In this document: positions 9,166 through 19,679 of the stretch, piece by piece | How positions within the stretch are numbered: the stretch's first letter is position 1 | Layout: the number at the start of each line of letters is the position of its first letter | Assembly: GCF_018861865.1 (NCBI RefSeq) | Contig: NZ_JAHLDV010000007.1 | Location: 84,845 to 148,844 of the forward strand | From: Clostridium frigoris | GTDB taxonomy: Bacteria; Bacillota; Clostridia; Clostridiales; Clostridiaceae | Reading direction: 5' to 3' | DNA: 64,000 bases | Program-made: the position numbers and the translations under genes | The notes under the pieces: generated by a model | Databases searched by the model: none | Told to the model about the DNA's origin: nothing | The model's input: the letters and a program-made list of their open reading frames with translations, nothing else

Positions 9166-10143
9166 TTAAAATATATCTATTAAATCTCCAGCATTATTTT
9201 TCAATTTTTCTACTGAATGAATATACCTATTAGTAGTTGCCAAATTTTTGTGTGCCGCAAAATCTCTAACTTTTTCTACCGTAGCTCCTGCAAGTATAGC
9301 AAGTGTTATTGCTGTATGTCTAGTAGAATGAACTCGTAAATCTTTTTCTATACCTGCATTTTTACACACTTTTTTTATCATGTAATTTAAAGTGCTTGCA
9401 TTTAACTTTTCCTTATTCTTTCCATTAGTCGAATGACCAATAAATAAATACTCCTCACCACTAGTTTCCCTATTTCTTTTAGTCAACTTAATATATTCAT
9501 TAATCATAGTAAGAACATTTTGTTGCAATTTCACTATATCTTCTTTACCACCTTTTCTTCTCACCTTTACTACATTATAACCAGTGTATATAGTAACATG
9601 CTTTATTTTAATATTTATAATTTCAGATTTTCTTAGTGCAGTAGTTAACGCAAGCACTAATATTGTTTTATTCCTATGTCCTAATATAGTGGTTGTATCT
9701 ATACTGTTTAATAAAATTTTACACTCTTCTTTTGTTAAAAACTCAGTTTCTTTATTATTTATCACTGGTTTTTCTTCTTTCAGATTTCCAAATGGATTAT
9801 ACTTGATTATATGAATATCTGTAGAATTATCTTGATATTTTAATAGCCATCTATAGAGAGCGCTTAATGAAGATACTTTCCGATTTATAGTTGCGGATGA
9901 CATATTTTTATCCATCAATTTCATAATAAAATTTTGTGTATGTAATATAGTCACTTTTTTGATATCATCTATGCTAATATCCGAAATAGAACTTACACAG
10001 AAAAAATCCTTTATATCTCTTTCATAACTCTTAGCTGTATAAATACTTTTTCTAGATTTAATCTCAAGAAAATATCTTATAAAATTTTCATTATTTAACA
10101 TTAAGTCTGAATTATAATTAAATCCAATAATTTCATTTTGCAT
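9166..10143 (-). CDS. tyrosine recombinase (XerC/D-like integrase)
   Basis: The 325-residue protein has an N-terminal SAM-like core-binding domain (about 18-103) and a catalytic domain with all expected residues: Arg171 (TALRKSE), a Lys at 197 or 200 (RRKGGK), His272 and Arg275 (HSTRH), His298 (AAHKN) and the nucleophile Tyr307 (NRYIH). It should cut and rejoin DNA at specific sites. It is not placed beside codY/hslVU as XerC can be, and no phage, excisionase or transfer genes adjoin it. Housekeeping Xer role versus stranded integrase is open. The ATG at 10143 follows GGAG. Confidence 0.9.
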   Translation of the reverse strand: MQNEIIGFNYNSDLMLNNENFIRYFLEIKSRKSIYTAKSYERDIKDFFCVSSISDISIDDIKKVTILHTQNFIMKLMDKNMSSATINRKVSSLSALYRWLLKYQDNSTDIHIIKYNPFGNLKEEKPVINNKETEFLTKEECKILLNSIDTTTILGHRNKTILVLALTTALRKSEIINIKIKHVTIYTGYNVVKVRRKGGKEDIVKLQQNVLTMINEYIKLTKRNRETSGEEYLFIGHSTNGKNKEKLNASTLNYMIKKVCKNAGIEKDLRVHSTRHTAITLAILAGATVEKVRDFAAHKNLATTNRYIHSVEKLKNNAGDLIDIF

Positions 10144-10181
10144 AAATATTCTCCTTTAAAACTTTCACTCTCCTATAAATT

Positions 10182-10218
10182 TTAAAAAGCTGCAAACGTT
10201 AGGTTAGCAGCTTTTTAA
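10182..10218 (-). terminator. terminator after ptsH
   Basis: Arms AAAAAGCTGC (10184-10193) and its complement (10207-10216) flank a 13-base loop, 17 bases past the ptsH stop, with A/T-rich flanks extending the stem. Confidence 0.8.
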
Positions 10219-10234
10219 AATATACACGTCTTAA

Positions 10235-10495
10235 TTATTCTTCTAAAGAGTTGATTAATTTCACTATTTCTTCTAATGCTAATTTTTCATCAACACCATT
10301 TGCTATAACGTTTACAGCTGCATTAGACCCAACACCTAATGATAAAATTCCTATTAAACTTTTAATATTAGCTTTTTTACCCATAAATTCTATACCTATA
10401 TCTGATTTGAAAGAAGCTGCTTTTCTTACTAACAACGTAGCTGGTCTAGCATGCAATCCTTTAGGATTATTGACTATAACTTCCTTTGTTACCAA
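10235..10495 (-). CDS. ptsH: phosphocarrier protein HPr
   Basis: The 86-residue HPr passes phosphate from enzyme I to sugar-specific EIIA proteins. His15 sits in GLHARPA and the regulatory Ser46, target of HPr kinase, sits in NIKSLIG. Both are at canonical positions, so it is a catalytic and regulatory HPr rather than Crh. The start is a TTG at 10495 preceded by GAGGTGA. ptsI is not adjacent, which is usual in clostridia where ptsH can stand alone. Hairpins on both sides suggest a monocistronic transcript. Confidence 0.95.
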   Translation of the reverse strand: MVTKEVIVNNPKGLHARPATLLVRKAASFKSDIGIEFMGKKANIKSLIGILSLGVGSNAAVNVIANGVDEKLALEEIVKLINSLEE

Positions 10496-10522
10496 TTTAC
10501 TTCACCTCAATATTTTATTATT

Positions 10523-10563
10523 AGTATGAACTAACATAAAACAAATTATTGTTAGCTCATACT
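10523..10563 (-). terminator. hairpin between the aminotransferase gene and ptsH
   Basis: Two 14-base arms (10523-10536 and 10550-10563) pair with a single mismatch. It probably ends the aminotransferase transcript, though the U-tract on the minus strand is poor; a role in the ptsH leader is possible. Confidence 0.55.
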
Positions 10564-10597
10564 ATCATAATATCATTAATAAGTATGTAAATCAATT

Positions 10598-11788
10598 TTA
10601 AATGTTACTAACAAAACTTTCTAACCTATTAAGTCCTTGTTTTATATTTTCCATAGAAGTAGCATATGATAGTCTAATAAAATTATCTACTCCAAATGCT
10701 ATGCCCGGTATAACTGCAACCTTTTCCTTTTCAAGTAAAAGCTTTGAAAAAGAAATTGAATCCTTTATCACTTTTCCATCGATTAATTTATTTAATATTT
10801 TATTTATATTCACCATTACATAAAAAGCACCTTCTGGTTCTATGCAAGATAAATTATTAATACTATTGATTCTTTTTACCATATAATTTCTTCGCAATTC
10901 AAATTGTTTTATCATACTATAAACATCGTCCTGTTCACCGTTTAAAGCTTCAACTGATGCATATTGAGCAATCGAATTTGGATTAGAGGTGGTATGGCTT
11001 TGTATGTTTGACATTAATACTATGATTTCTTTACTACCCGCTGCATACCCTATTCTCCATCCTGTCATAGCATACGCCTTAGAGAGACCATTAATTACAA
11101 TAGTTCTTTTATAAGCATCTTGTGAAAGACTCGCTATACTAATATGTGCATTAATCCCGTATAATAGTTTTTCATATATTTCATCTGATATTATTATTAA
11201 ATTATTAATTTTTGCAAACTCAGCAATATTCATAAGTTCTTCCCTTGAATAGACTGTTCCTGTAGGATTATTTGGGCTATTTAATATTATTGCTTTAGAA
11301 TTAGAAGTTATCGCCTTATTAAGATTTGTAATTGTTAACTTAAATTTATTACTTTCCTCTGTTTGAACAAAAACTGGTAACCCATCCGCAATTTTAACTA
11401 ATTCAGGATAACTAACCCAATATGGAGCTCCAATTATAACTTCATCTCCCGGGTTTAATATAGCTTGCAAAACATTAGCTAAGCATTGTTTTGCTCCAGT
11501 TGAAACTATAATTTGATCTGTTGTATATTCTAAAGAATTATCTTTCTTAAGTTTTTTAATTATTGCTTGTTTTAGTTCAATAATACCAGACGCCGCCGTA
11601 TATTTTGTCATTCCTTCGTTTATGGCTTTTATAGCTGCTTCCCTAATATTCTTTGGTGTATTAAAATCAGGTTCACCGGCACCAAACCCTATTACATCGA
11701 TACCATCAGCCTTCATTTTTTTTGCTTTTGCAGTTATAGCTAATGTTAAAGATGTTGATATTTTACCAGCTTTTTTAGATAATACCAT
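10598..11788 (-). CDS. pyridoxal-phosphate-dependent aspartate aminotransferase (class I, AspB type)
   Basis: It transfers the amino group between aspartate and 2-oxoglutarate, or related acids. The 396 residues match the Firmicute AspB type: GFGAGEPDFNTP near the N-terminus, SPNNPTGTVY, the SDEIYEKL loop, the PLP-binding Lys237 in NGLSKAYAMTGWRIGY, and a C-terminal Arg in FIRLSYA for the substrate carboxylate. The ATG at 11788 follows GGGGGT. It is a single gene, not in an amino acid operon. Exact substrate preference cannot be read from the sequence. Confidence 0.92.
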   Translation of the reverse strand: MVLSKKAGKISTSLTLAITAKAKKMKADGIDVIGFGAGEPDFNTPKNIREAAIKAINEGMTKYTAASGIIELKQAIIKKLKKDNSLEYTTDQIIVSTGAKQCLANVLQAILNPGDEVIIGAPYWVSYPELVKIADGLPVFVQTEESNKFKLTITNLNKAITSNSKAIILNSPNNPTGTVYSREELMNIAEFAKINNLIIISDEIYEKLLYGINAHISIASLSQDAYKRTIVINGLSKAYAMTGWRIGYAAGSKEIIVLMSNIQSHTTSNPNSIAQYASVEALNGEQDDVYSMIKQFELRRNYMVKRINSINNLSCIEPEGAFYVMVNINKILNKLIDGKVIKDSISFSKLLLEKEKVAVIPGIAFGVDNFIRLSYATSMENIKQGLNRLESFVSNI

Positions 11789-11971
11789 TTTTTTACCCCC
11801 GATATCTATATTAATTGTATGTTTTATATTAACATAACTTTGTTATTTTAAATAAATGACATAATTCATATTCTATTAATATATCATTATTTTTTTATGA
11901 TGTAAATGGAACAATTTATTTTTAACTACATGTTTTTCCATTTAATATGTGGTTAATACTTTGCGCGAAAA

Positions 11972-12016
11972 AAATCCTCTTAAGATTTAGAAATATTCTA
12001 GATTTCAAGAGGATTT
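11972..12016 (-). terminator. terminator after rny
   Basis: Perfect 10-bp arms at 11972-11981 and 12007-12016 flank a 25-base loop that can pair further. The minus-strand tail after the hairpin is T-rich. It lies 14 bases past the rny stop codon. Confidence 0.7.
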
Positions 12017-12030
12017 ATTATTATATATTT

Positions 12031-13584
12031 TTATTTCGCATAATCAATAGCTCGTGTTTCACGAATAACATTTACCTTGATTTGCCCTGGATATTCTAGT
12101 TCATTTTCAATTCTCTTAACTAAATTTCTTGCCATTTCGATAGCACCAGCATCATCTATTACATCTGGTTTAATCATAATTCTAACTTCTCTTCCAGCTT
12201 GGATCGCATATGACTTCTCCACACCTTCATAAGAATTTGCAATTTCTTCTAATTTTTCTAACCTTTTAATGTATGCTTCTAAAGTTTCTCTTCTTGCACC
12301 AGGTCTTGCAGCTGATATAGCATCTGCTGCTTGAACTAGTATCGCCTCAAGAGATTGTAGTTCAACATCTCCATGATGCGCTGCAATAGCATTAACTACA
12401 ATAGGAGACTCATGGTGTTTTTTTGCAATTTCCGAACCTATAAGTGCATGTGGGCCTTCAACTTCGTGATCCACAGCCTTACCTATATCATGAAGCAACC
12501 CACATCTTTTAGCAAGTGTTGGATCAATTCCAAGTTCTGATGCCATAAGTCCCGCTAAGTATGAAACTTCTATAGAATGCTTTAATACATTCTGACCATA
12601 ACTAGTTCTGTATTTAAGTCTTCCAAGTAGTCTAATAATTTCTGAATGAAGCCCATGAACTCCCGTTTCGAAAGTTGCTTGTTCTCCTTCTTCTCTTATA
12701 TCGCTATCAACCTCTTTTTTAGCTTTTTCTACCATCTCTTCGATCCTTGCAGGATGAATTCTTCCATCCACTATTAACTTTTCAAGTGCTATTCTTGCAA
12801 CTTCTCGTCTTATAGGATCAAATGCTGAAAGAATTACTGCTTCAGGAGTATCATCTATTATTAAATCTACGCCTGTAAGTGTTTCTAGCGTTCGAATGTT
12901 TCTACCCTCTCGGCCTATTATTCTTCCCTTCATTTCATCATTTGGAAGAGAAACCACATGAACTGTTGTTTCTGCAACATGATCAGCTGCACACCTTTGG
13001 ATAGCATAAGTAATAATTTCTCTTGCCTTTTTATCTGCTTCTTCTTTAGCTTTAGTTTCAATTTCTTTTATCATAATTGCAGCATCGTGTTTAATTTCTT
13101 TCTTTATTTCTTCTAACAATACCTGTTTTGCTTCATCAGATGTTAATCCTGATAATCTTTCTAATTCTCCCCTTTGTCTTGTGTATAAATCTTGTACACT
13201 TGTTTCTACCGTCTCAATTTCTTGTTGCTTTTTATTAAGATTTTCTTCTTTTCTCTCTAACACATCACTTTTTTTATCTAAAGATTCTTCTCTTTGGATA
13301 TTTCTTCTTTCTAACCTTTGAACTTCATTACGTCTTTCTCTTGATTCTTTTTCTAAATCAGTTCTAAGTCTGTGAACTTCTTCTTTAGCTTCTAAAATAG
13401 CCTCTTTCTTTCTTGTCTCAGCATCTTTAACGCTATCATCAAGAATTTTTTTAGCTTCTTTTTCAGCCTCAGAAATATTTGCTTGAGATATATTTTTTCT
13501 CCAATAAATCACAACAAAAACAACTACAAAAGCAACGAAAATAGCACAAACTGCTATTAATATTGTTTGACCTTTAGCATCCAT
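12031..13584 (-). CDS. rny: ribonuclease Y
   Basis: RNase Y is the membrane-anchored endonuclease that starts mRNA decay in Firmicutes. The 517 residues show an N-terminal transmembrane helix (about 7-27), a long Glu/Lys/Arg-rich coiled coil (about 35-190), a KH domain with [17 protein letters not shown], and an HD domain with [14 protein letters not shown] supplying metal ligands. The ATG at 13584 follows GGGAGG. It lies downstream of recA, the usual recA-rny order, and has its own terminator. Confidence 0.97.
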   Translation of the reverse strand: MDAKGQTILIAVCAIFVAFVVVFVVIYWRKNISQANISEAEKEAKKILDDSVKDAETRKKEAILEAKEEVHRLRTDLEKESRERRNEVQRLERRNIQREESLDKKSDVLERKEENLNKKQQEIETVETSVQDLYTRQRGELERLSGLTSDEAKQVLLEEIKKEIKHDAAIMIKEIETKAKEEADKKAREIITYAIQRCAADHVAETTVHVVSLPNDEMKGRIIGREGRNIRTLETLTGVDLIIDDTPEAVILSAFDPIRREVARIALEKLIVDGRIHPARIEEMVEKAKKEVDSDIREEGEQATFETGVHGLHSEIIRLLGRLKYRTSYGQNVLKHSIEVSYLAGLMASELGIDPTLAKRCGLLHDIGKAVDHEVEGPHALIGSEIAKKHHESPIVVNAIAAHHGDVELQSLEAILVQAADAISAARPGARRETLEAYIKRLEKLEEIANSYEGVEKSYAIQAGREVRIMIKPDVIDDAGAIEMARNLVKRIENELEYPGQIKVNVIRETRAIDYAK

Positions 13585-13861
13585 TGATTATCAACACCTC
13601 CCTTGCTTATTTCAAATCTATTTAAGAGTAAATATGAAAGCTAGAAAAGGTGCTATATTTATTTAGTTGGTAGCAATTAAAATATGCAAACCAGTATTTG
13701 TATTTATTTTATATTACTTTTCAATTAATGTCAAGATTATAAGAATTAAATAATCTATTTTATCGTTATACATCCAGTACTATCACAATACTATTTAGTT
13801 ATAGGTTTAATTAAAATTATATAAAATTAATAAATAATTAATTAATAATTTATTAAAGAAA

Positions 13862-13883
13862 AAAGCAAGTATAAACTTGCTTT
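13862..13883 (-). terminator. terminator overlapping the recA stop codon
   Basis: A compact hairpin with 9-bp arms (13862-13870 and 13875-13883) overlaps the recA stop codon and is followed on the minus strand by a T-rich tail. Confidence 0.75.
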
Positions 13884-14937
13884 ATGCTTCTTTCTTAGTA
13901 ACATCCTTTTTACTAACTTCTTTTTTAGAAACTACTGAATCCTTAGACAATGGCAAATCATGTTTCTTTCTTATTTTATTTTCTATTTCAAGCATAACCA
14001 AAGGATTTTCTTTAAAATAATTTTTTGAATTTTCTCTTCCCTGTCCAAGTCGTATGTCCCCATATGAGAACCAAGCTCCACTCTTTTGTACAATTTCTTC
14101 TGCAACGCCTATATCTAGAACATCGCCCTCACGAGATATTCCGTGACCATACATAATATCAAATTCAACTTTTTTAAATGGAGGTGCTACTTTGTTTTTA
14201 ACTATTTTTATTCTTGTTCTATTCCCCATAAATTCATCGCCCTGTTTGATTGTATCTATTTTTCTAATATCCAATCTAACAGATGCATAAAATTTCAATG
14301 CTTTTCCACCTGGTGTAGTCTCTGGATTACCAAACATAACTCCAATTTTTTCTCTTAATTGATTTATAAATACAAGAACACATTGGGATTTATTTATAGA
14401 ACCTGCAAGTTTTCTTAACGCTTGAGACATAAGTCTTGCTTGTAATCCGACATGAGAATCTCCCATTTCGCCTTCAATTTCAGCTTTAGGTACTAATGCT
14501 GCTACTGAATCCACAACAATAACATCAATAGCTCCTGAGCGAACTAGTGCCTCTGTAATCTCCAAAGCTTGCTCACCAGTATCTGGTTGTGAGACTATTA
14601 AATTTTCTATATCTATTCCTAGAGCCTTAGCATATTCAGGGTCTAAAGCATTCTCTGCATCTATAAATGCAGCTGTACCACCATTTTTTTGAGCTTCTGC
14701 AACTATATGAAGTGCAACTGTAGTTTTACCTGAAGATTCTGGTCCAAAAACTTCAATCATTCTTCCTCTTGGTACTCCACCTATACCAAGTCCTATATCA
14801 AGTCCTAAACAGCCAGTAGAAATAGCCTCTATATTTAACTTACTATTTTCTCCAAGTTTCATTACTGATCCTTTTCCAAATTGTTTTTCTATTTGACCCA
14901 TAGCAACCTCTAATGCTTTTAATTTCTCATTATTCAT
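13882..14937 (-). CDS. recA: recombinase RecA
   Basis: RecA forms the filament for strand exchange and triggers LexA self-cleavage. Hallmarks are the P-loop GPESSGKTT, the [20 protein letters not shown] block, and [17 protein letters not shown]. The start chosen is the ATG at 14937 ([10 protein letters not shown]), which has AAGGGG six bases upstream; an in-frame ATG eight codons earlier has no spacing for a ribosome binding site. This gives 351 residues. The Lys-rich tail [14 protein letters not shown] is typical. A promoter with LexA box lies at 14972-15020. Confidence 0.98.
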   Translation of the reverse strand: MNNEKLKALEVAMGQIEKQFGKGSVMKLGENSKLNIEAISTGCLGLDIGLGIGGVPRGRMIEVFGPESSGKTTVALHIVAEAQKNGGTAAFIDAENALDPEYAKALGIDIENLIVSQPDTGEQALEITEALVRSGAIDVIVVDSVAALVPKAEIEGEMGDSHVGLQARLMSQALRKLAGSINKSQCVLVFINQLREKIGVMFGNPETTPGGKALKFYASVRLDIRKIDTIKQGDEFMGNRTRIKIVKNKVAPPFKKVEFDIMYGHGISREGDVLDIGVAEEIVQKSGAWFSYGDIRLGQGRENSKNYFKENPLVMLEIENKIRKKHDLPLSKDSVVSKKEVSKKDVTKKEA

Positions 14938-14971
14938 AAATTTCCCCTTCGGGCTCACCATCCTTTATTAA

Positions 14972-15020
14972 CGAACATTTGTTCTACTTTAAGTATACAC
15001 TATTTATTTTACATGGTCAA
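14972..15020 (-). promoter_or_regulatory. recA promoter with overlapping LexA box
   Basis: On the minus strand a -35 TTGACC (15015-15020) and -10 TATACT (14992-14997) are separated by exactly 17 bases. The LexA-type box AGAACAAATGTTCG (14972-14985) matches CGAACRNRYGTTYG at 13 of 14 positions and covers the expected transcription start, so LexA binding would block initiation. Confidence 0.88.
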
Positions 15021-15098
15021 GATACAATATAATATTTCCATTTTTACCACACTATAGTAAGTTCATATTTTTATTATTAACAACATTTAATAATCTAA

Positions 15099-15674
15099 TC
15101 ATTTATCAACTCTAATTGTACCTTTATTTTTCACAAAATAGTCAACACCCGATATTATTGTAATAATTACAGCAGCGCCCATGAAAACATTTGTTAATAT
15201 GTTCAAGGTTTCTTTTACATTAACCACCATATTAACAGTTCTATTCCCGTAAGATAAATTTATCAATGCAGTAATTATAGCTACTATTTGGATAACAGTT
15301 TTTAGTTTTCCCCATTTACTAGCTGCAATTACTTTTCCATCAGCCGCTGCTATAGTTCTTAGACCTGTAACTGCAAATTCTCTAGCAATTATAATCATAG
15401 CTACCCAAGCGTACACAATTTGAAGTTCTACTAATGATACCAGTGCAGCAGTTACTAATAATTTATCAGCTAGTGGATCCATAAATTTACCAAAAGTAGT
15501 TATTTGATTTCTACTCCTTGCTATATACCCATCTAATTTATCAGTAAGAGAAGCCACTATAAAAATAACTGTAGCTAATTCTCTTCCATAAGGTATACCT
15601 TTCGCTGCTATAAACAGTAAAAATATTGGTACTAAAAATATCCGTATCATTGTAAGTTTATTTGCAAGATTCAT
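15099..15674 (-). CDS. pgsA: CDP-diacylglycerol--glycerol-3-phosphate 3-phosphatidyltransferase
   Basis: PgsA makes phosphatidylglycerol phosphate at the membrane. The CDP-alcohol phosphotransferase signature is visible as [15 protein letters not shown] followed by [10 protein letters not shown], with the metal-binding aspartates. Several hydrophobic helices cover the 191 residues. The start chosen is the ATG at 15674 behind AGGAG with nine bases of spacing; an in-frame TTG three codons upstream is less likely. It overlaps the rimO 3' end by 17 bases, indicating translational coupling. Confidence 0.95.
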   Translation of the reverse strand: MNLANKLTMIRIFLVPIFLLFIAAKGIPYGRELATVIFIVASLTDKLDGYIARSRNQITTFGKFMDPLADKLLVTAALVSLVELQIVYAWVAMIIIAREFAVTGLRTIAAADGKVIAASKWGKLKTVIQIVAIITALINLSYGNRTVNMVVNVKETLNILTNVFMGAAVIITIISGVDYFVKNKGTIRVDK

Positions 15675-16995
15675 AGCACACAACTCCTATTAAATCATAT
15701 TCTAAAGCTTTAGTAACTTTTACCTTAACAAATTCTCCCTTATTACAAACTTCATTAGATTCGAAGAAAATAGTTCCGTCTACTTCTGGTGCCATTTCAT
15801 AATTTCTACCATAATAAGTTTCACCATTAAAGCCTTCTACTAAAACTTTATAAATCTTTCCTATTTTTTTACTATTGATTTCTTTTGATATACTTTGTTG
15901 AATAATCATTAACTCTTCTTCACGCTTAACTTTTATTTCTTGTGAAATTTGATTTTCCATTTCGCAGGCTTCAGTCCCTTCTTCCTTAGAGTACTGAAAC
16001 ACACCTAGTTTATCAAATTTGGTTTCTTTAATAAATTGTTTTAACTCATCAAAATTTTCCTGCGTTTCTCCTGGGAATCCTACAATCAGAGTAGTTCTAA
16101 GTATTAATCCATTGATATTTACTCTCATCTTATTTATATTTTCTGTTATGATATTTTTTCTACCTTTTCTTTTCATTAATTTAAGAATATCATCACTTAT
16201 ATGTTGAATTGGTATATCTACATATTTGCAAACTTTATCATTTGACGCTATTTCGTTAATTATTTCGTCTGTAATTTCTTCTGCATAGCAGTAAAGTACT
16301 CTAATCCATTCAATTGTACTTATTTCAGAAATTTTGCTTATCAGTGTATGTAAGTTCTTTTTACCATAAAGATCAATTCCATACCTCGTTGTATCTTGAG
16401 CTACCAAAATAATTTCTTTACATCCGTGTTCACTTAATTCCTTAACTTCTTGTACTATATTTTCCATCTTTCTGCTTCTATATTTCCCTCTGATTTTGGG
16501 TATTGCACAATATGTACAAGCATTGTCACACCCTTCTGAGATTCTGACATAAGCAGAATAGGTTTCTGTAGTTAATACTCTTTGTCCTTCATTGATATTT
16601 TCATCACTATAACTACAATATTGAACTTTGTTTTTTTTCAAGAGCACCTCTTCTATACTACTTAATAGCTTGTTATAATCGTTAACTCCGAGCATAATAT
16701 CAAGTTCTGGCATAAGTTCAAGCAATTCTGAGCCATAACGTTGAGTCAGGCAACCCGTCGCAATTAACACTGTACACTTATACTTTTTCTTGTATTCAGA
16801 CATTTCTAGAATAGTGTCTATCGACTCTTGTTTTGAAGATTCTATAAATCCACATGTATTTACTAAAATTATGTCTGCTAACTTAGGATCCGTTGTCATA
16901 TTATATTTTTCACTTAAACTACCTATTATAATCTCACTATCAATCCTATTTTTATCACAACCTAGATTTATAACTCCAACTTTCAATTTTTCCAC
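15658..16995 (-). CDS. rimO: ribosomal protein S12 methylthiotransferase
   Basis: RimO adds a methylthio group to the conserved aspartate of ribosomal protein S12, using two iron-sulfur clusters. The 445 residues contain the N-terminal MTTase cysteines C13, C48 and C82, the radical-SAM motif with C156, C160 and C163 (GCDNACTYC), and a C-terminal TRAM domain. IRGKYRSR after the cysteines is RimO-like rather than MiaB-like. The start is a GTG at 16995 behind GGAGG. It forms an overlapping pair with pgsA. Confidence 0.95.
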   Translation of the reverse strand: MEKLKVGVINLGCDKNRIDSEIIIGSLSEKYNMTTDPKLADIILVNTCGFIESSKQESIDTILEMSEYKKKYKCTVLIATGCLTQRYGSELLELMPELDIMLGVNDYNKLLSSIEEVLLKKNKVQYCSYSDENINEGQRVLTTETYSAYVRISEGCDNACTYCAIPKIRGKYRSRKMENIVQEVKELSEHGCKEIILVAQDTTRYGIDLYGKKNLHTLISKISEISTIEWIRVLYCYAEEITDEIINEIASNDKVCKYVDIPIQHISDDILKLMKRKGRKNIITENINKMRVNINGLILRTTLIVGFPGETQENFDELKQFIKETKFDKLGVFQYSKEEGTEACEMENQISQEIKVKREEELMIIQQSISKEINSKKIGKIYKVLVEGFNGETYYGRNYEMAPEVDGTIFFESNEVCNKGEFVKVKVTKALEYDLIGVVCYESCK

Positions 16996-17185
16996 CGGTC
17001 ATCCTCCTTGTTTGTCTCTGCGGGCAATTCCAATTTTTTAACTTTAATTCTCCTTGTTTGGTTCTGAAAACAAATAATAACCGTTAACCTATTATCCATC
17101 TATATTTGTATACATAAATTATTGTAAATGTGATTTACAAATTAAACAAGGGTATTTACAATTATTCTTATAAAAATTCATTTTA

Positions 17186-19483
17186 TTAATTCTTAAGCTC
17201 TGCATTACTTACTAATATTTCTCTAGGTTTACTTCCATTTCTACCGGATATAATCCTACGTTCCTCCATTTGTTCTATAATTCTTGCTGCTCTATTATAA
17301 CCTATTTTTAGCTTTCGTTGCAATAAAGAAGTGGATGCTTGCCCATTTTCAATAACTATTCTAATTGCTTCATTTAATAATTCATCAATGCCTTCATTAT
17401 CATCTTTCTTTACCGAACTACTTTCTATTTCATCTATTATTTCTTTTTCATAATTCACTTCTGTCTTCTGATCTTTTATAAAATTAACAATTCGTTCAAC
17501 TTCTTCTTCTGATACAAAAGCCCCTTGTATTCTAATTGGTTTAGCCTCTCCAGACGGATAAAAAAGCATATCCCCTTTACCAAGTAATTTTTCTGCACCA
17601 GCCGAATCCAAAATTGTTCTTGAATCTATTTGACTTGAAACTGCAAATGATATTCGTGACGGGATGTTGGCCTTTATCACGCCTGTGATAACATCTACCG
17701 AAGGCCTTTGGGTCGCAATTACTAAATGCATTCCTGCCGCTCTTGCCATCTGTGCTAACCTACCAATATACTCTTCTATATCATTTGCACAAACCGTCAT
17801 TAAATCCGCTAACTCATCAATTATTATGACAATCCATGGTAATTTTTCTTCAAGGATACCTTTATTAACTAATTCATTATATCCCTCAATACTTCGCACA
17901 TTATTTTCCGCAAAACTTTTGTATCTTCTTGACATTTCATTCACAGCCCAATTTAAAGCACCTGCTGATTTTTTGGGGTCTGTTACCACTGGTATTAATA
18001 AATGAGGTATTCCATTATAAATATTTAATTCAACAACCTTGGGGTCAATTAGTAATAACTTAACTTCCTCTGGCGAATATTTATAAAGTAAACTTATTAT
18101 CAATGAATTTATGCAAACACTCTTTCCGGAGCCTGTAGCCCCTGCTACTAGTAAATGTGGCATTTTTGTTAAGTCTGAAACAACACAGTTACCGCCTATA
18201 TCTTTTCCTAAACTAAAAGACAAATTTTTGTTTGTTGCTAAAAATTCATTGGACTCTATTACTTCTCTTAAATAGACTGCACTTAACTCTTTATTTGGCA
18301 CTTCAATTCCTACAGCTGCCTTACCAGGTATTGGCGCTTCAATTCTTACACCCGATGAAGCTAAATTCAATGCAATATCATCTGCTAAATTCACAATTTT
18401 GCTTACTTTAACACCTGCATTTGGCTGAAGTTCAAACCTTGTTACTGAAGGTCCTTTAGTAACTTGAATAACTTTTGCTTCTACTCCAAAGCTGCTTAAT
18501 GTTTCTTGCAATTTATTTGCATTGTTAAGTAGTTCTTTTTTATCATTTTTATTCATTTTTGATGTAATATTTTCATTTAATAACTCTAAAGTAGGATATT
18601 CATATTTATAGTTAGGCTTTACTTGAACACTATTTAATTGAATTTCTTGTTCAAGTTCTTGCTTTATAGAATTATCTATATGCTTTACTTTTGTACCTCT
18701 TGTATTATTACTACTAGAGTCTTCTTCTTGATTTGGCACTTGCCCGTCACTTTCAATATCATTTGACTTTATAAAATCAATTATTTTGATTTTGTTGCTA
18801 ATATCCTTAATAAATTTATTTTTTCCTTCACCTGAAACTGCCAGTTCCTCTTGAATATCGTTATTTTCTATATATAGCTCTTTATTATCATTTTTATTAG
18901 TATCTCTTTTAGCCATGAATTTTTCCTTAATATACATAAATATATCATTTAGCGATACATTTAATATTAAAATTAAACAAATAACATAAATTGCTATAAA
19001 AATTATACAACTTCCCACAGCACCAAATAGTGTGTACATTGGTACATCAATAGAATAACTAATAATGCCTCCATGTAAAACACTTGGTGACTTGTATATT
19101 TTATTTATTCCAAGCAAAAAATCTCCTTTAACATAATACTTATCCAAAGTTAATATTTGTATAAATAGCAATGTATTAATTATACTAAGAATTATTCCAT
19201 AAAACTTTTTACTAAAATTTATCTTACCCTGCTTAACAATATCACAAACACCTATAAATAATATTAAGAACGGAGAAAGATATGCACCTAACCCTAAAGT
19301 CGCAAAAAGTAAATGATTAATAAAATTACCAATCATACCTGATACTGAATTAGAATTTGAAAATATAGTTGAGAATATGCTTAATAACATTAATATGCCT
19401 ATTGTTATTAATATAATTCCAAAAATTTCACTATCACTATCTACAATCTTAGAACCTTTAGATTTAGTCTTTTTTCTGGCCAA
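17186..19483 (-). CDS. ftsK: FtsK/SpoIIIE-family DNA translocase
   Basis: A septal ATP-driven DNA pump that moves chromosomal DNA during division or sporulation. The 765 residues have about four transmembrane helices in the first 190 residues, a charged linker, the motor with Walker A GATGSGKSV and Walker B LPWIVIIIDELADLM, and a C-terminal gamma winged helix (KIGYNRAARIIEQMEERRIIS) that reads polarity sequences. The start is TTG at 19483 behind GAGGTGATA. tepA lies upstream and rimO/pgsA downstream, as around spoIIIE in Bacillus; FtsK or SpoIIIE naming is arbitrary. Confidence 0.96.
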   Translation of the reverse strand: MARKKTKSKGSKIVDSDSEIFGIILITIGILMLLSIFSTIFSNSNSVSGMIGNFINHLLFATLGLGAYLSPFLILFIGVCDIVKQGKINFSKKFYGIILSIINTLLFIQILTLDKYYVKGDFLLGINKIYKSPSVLHGGIISYSIDVPMYTLFGAVGSCIIFIAIYVICLILILNVSLNDIFMYIKEKFMAKRDTNKNDNKELYIENNDIQEELAVSGEGKNKFIKDISNKIKIIDFIKSNDIESDGQVPNQEEDSSSNNTRGTKVKHIDNSIKQELEQEIQLNSVQVKPNYKYEYPTLELLNENITSKMNKNDKKELLNNANKLQETLSSFGVEAKVIQVTKGPSVTRFELQPNAGVKVSKIVNLADDIALNLASSGVRIEAPIPGKAAVGIEVPNKELSAVYLREVIESNEFLATNKNLSFSLGKDIGGNCVVSDLTKMPHLLVAGATGSGKSVCINSLIISLLYKYSPEEVKLLLIDPKVVELNIYNGIPHLLIPVVTDPKKSAGALNWAVNEMSRRYKSFAENNVRSIEGYNELVNKGILEEKLPWIVIIIDELADLMTVCANDIEEYIGRLAQMARAAGMHLVIATQRPSVDVITGVIKANIPSRISFAVSSQIDSRTILDSAGAEKLLGKGDMLFYPSGEAKPIRIQGAFVSEEEVERIVNFIKDQKTEVNYEKEIIDEIESSSVKKDDNEGIDELLNEAIRIVIENGQASTSLLQRKLKIGYNRAARIIEQMEERRIISGRNGSKPREILVSNAELKN

Positions 19484-19632
19484 AGTATCACCTCAATTTT
19501 TATTAGTTCTATCTTTATTATTTCTACAAACTTTATAAATTTCCTTTAACTTTAAATAGATTTATAAATGTATTTTAAACTAATTCTATAAGAATTACCA
19601 TTAGATTCTATTCATTATACTAAATAGTCAAT

Positions 19633-19679
19633 AAAAACAGATATAAATAGGTCATTTAGACCTATTTATATCTGTTTTT
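19633..19679 (-). terminator. terminator overlapping the tepA stop codon
   Basis: Very strong hairpin: perfect 21-bp arms (19633-19653 and 19659-19679) with a 5-base loop, A/T runs at the ends, overlapping the tepA stop codon. Confidence 0.88.

Noticed and set aside
10144..10234. Attachment site for the tyrosine recombinase
   Set aside because: The only inverted repeat here is a normal ptsH terminator; no tRNA gene or duplicated core was found.
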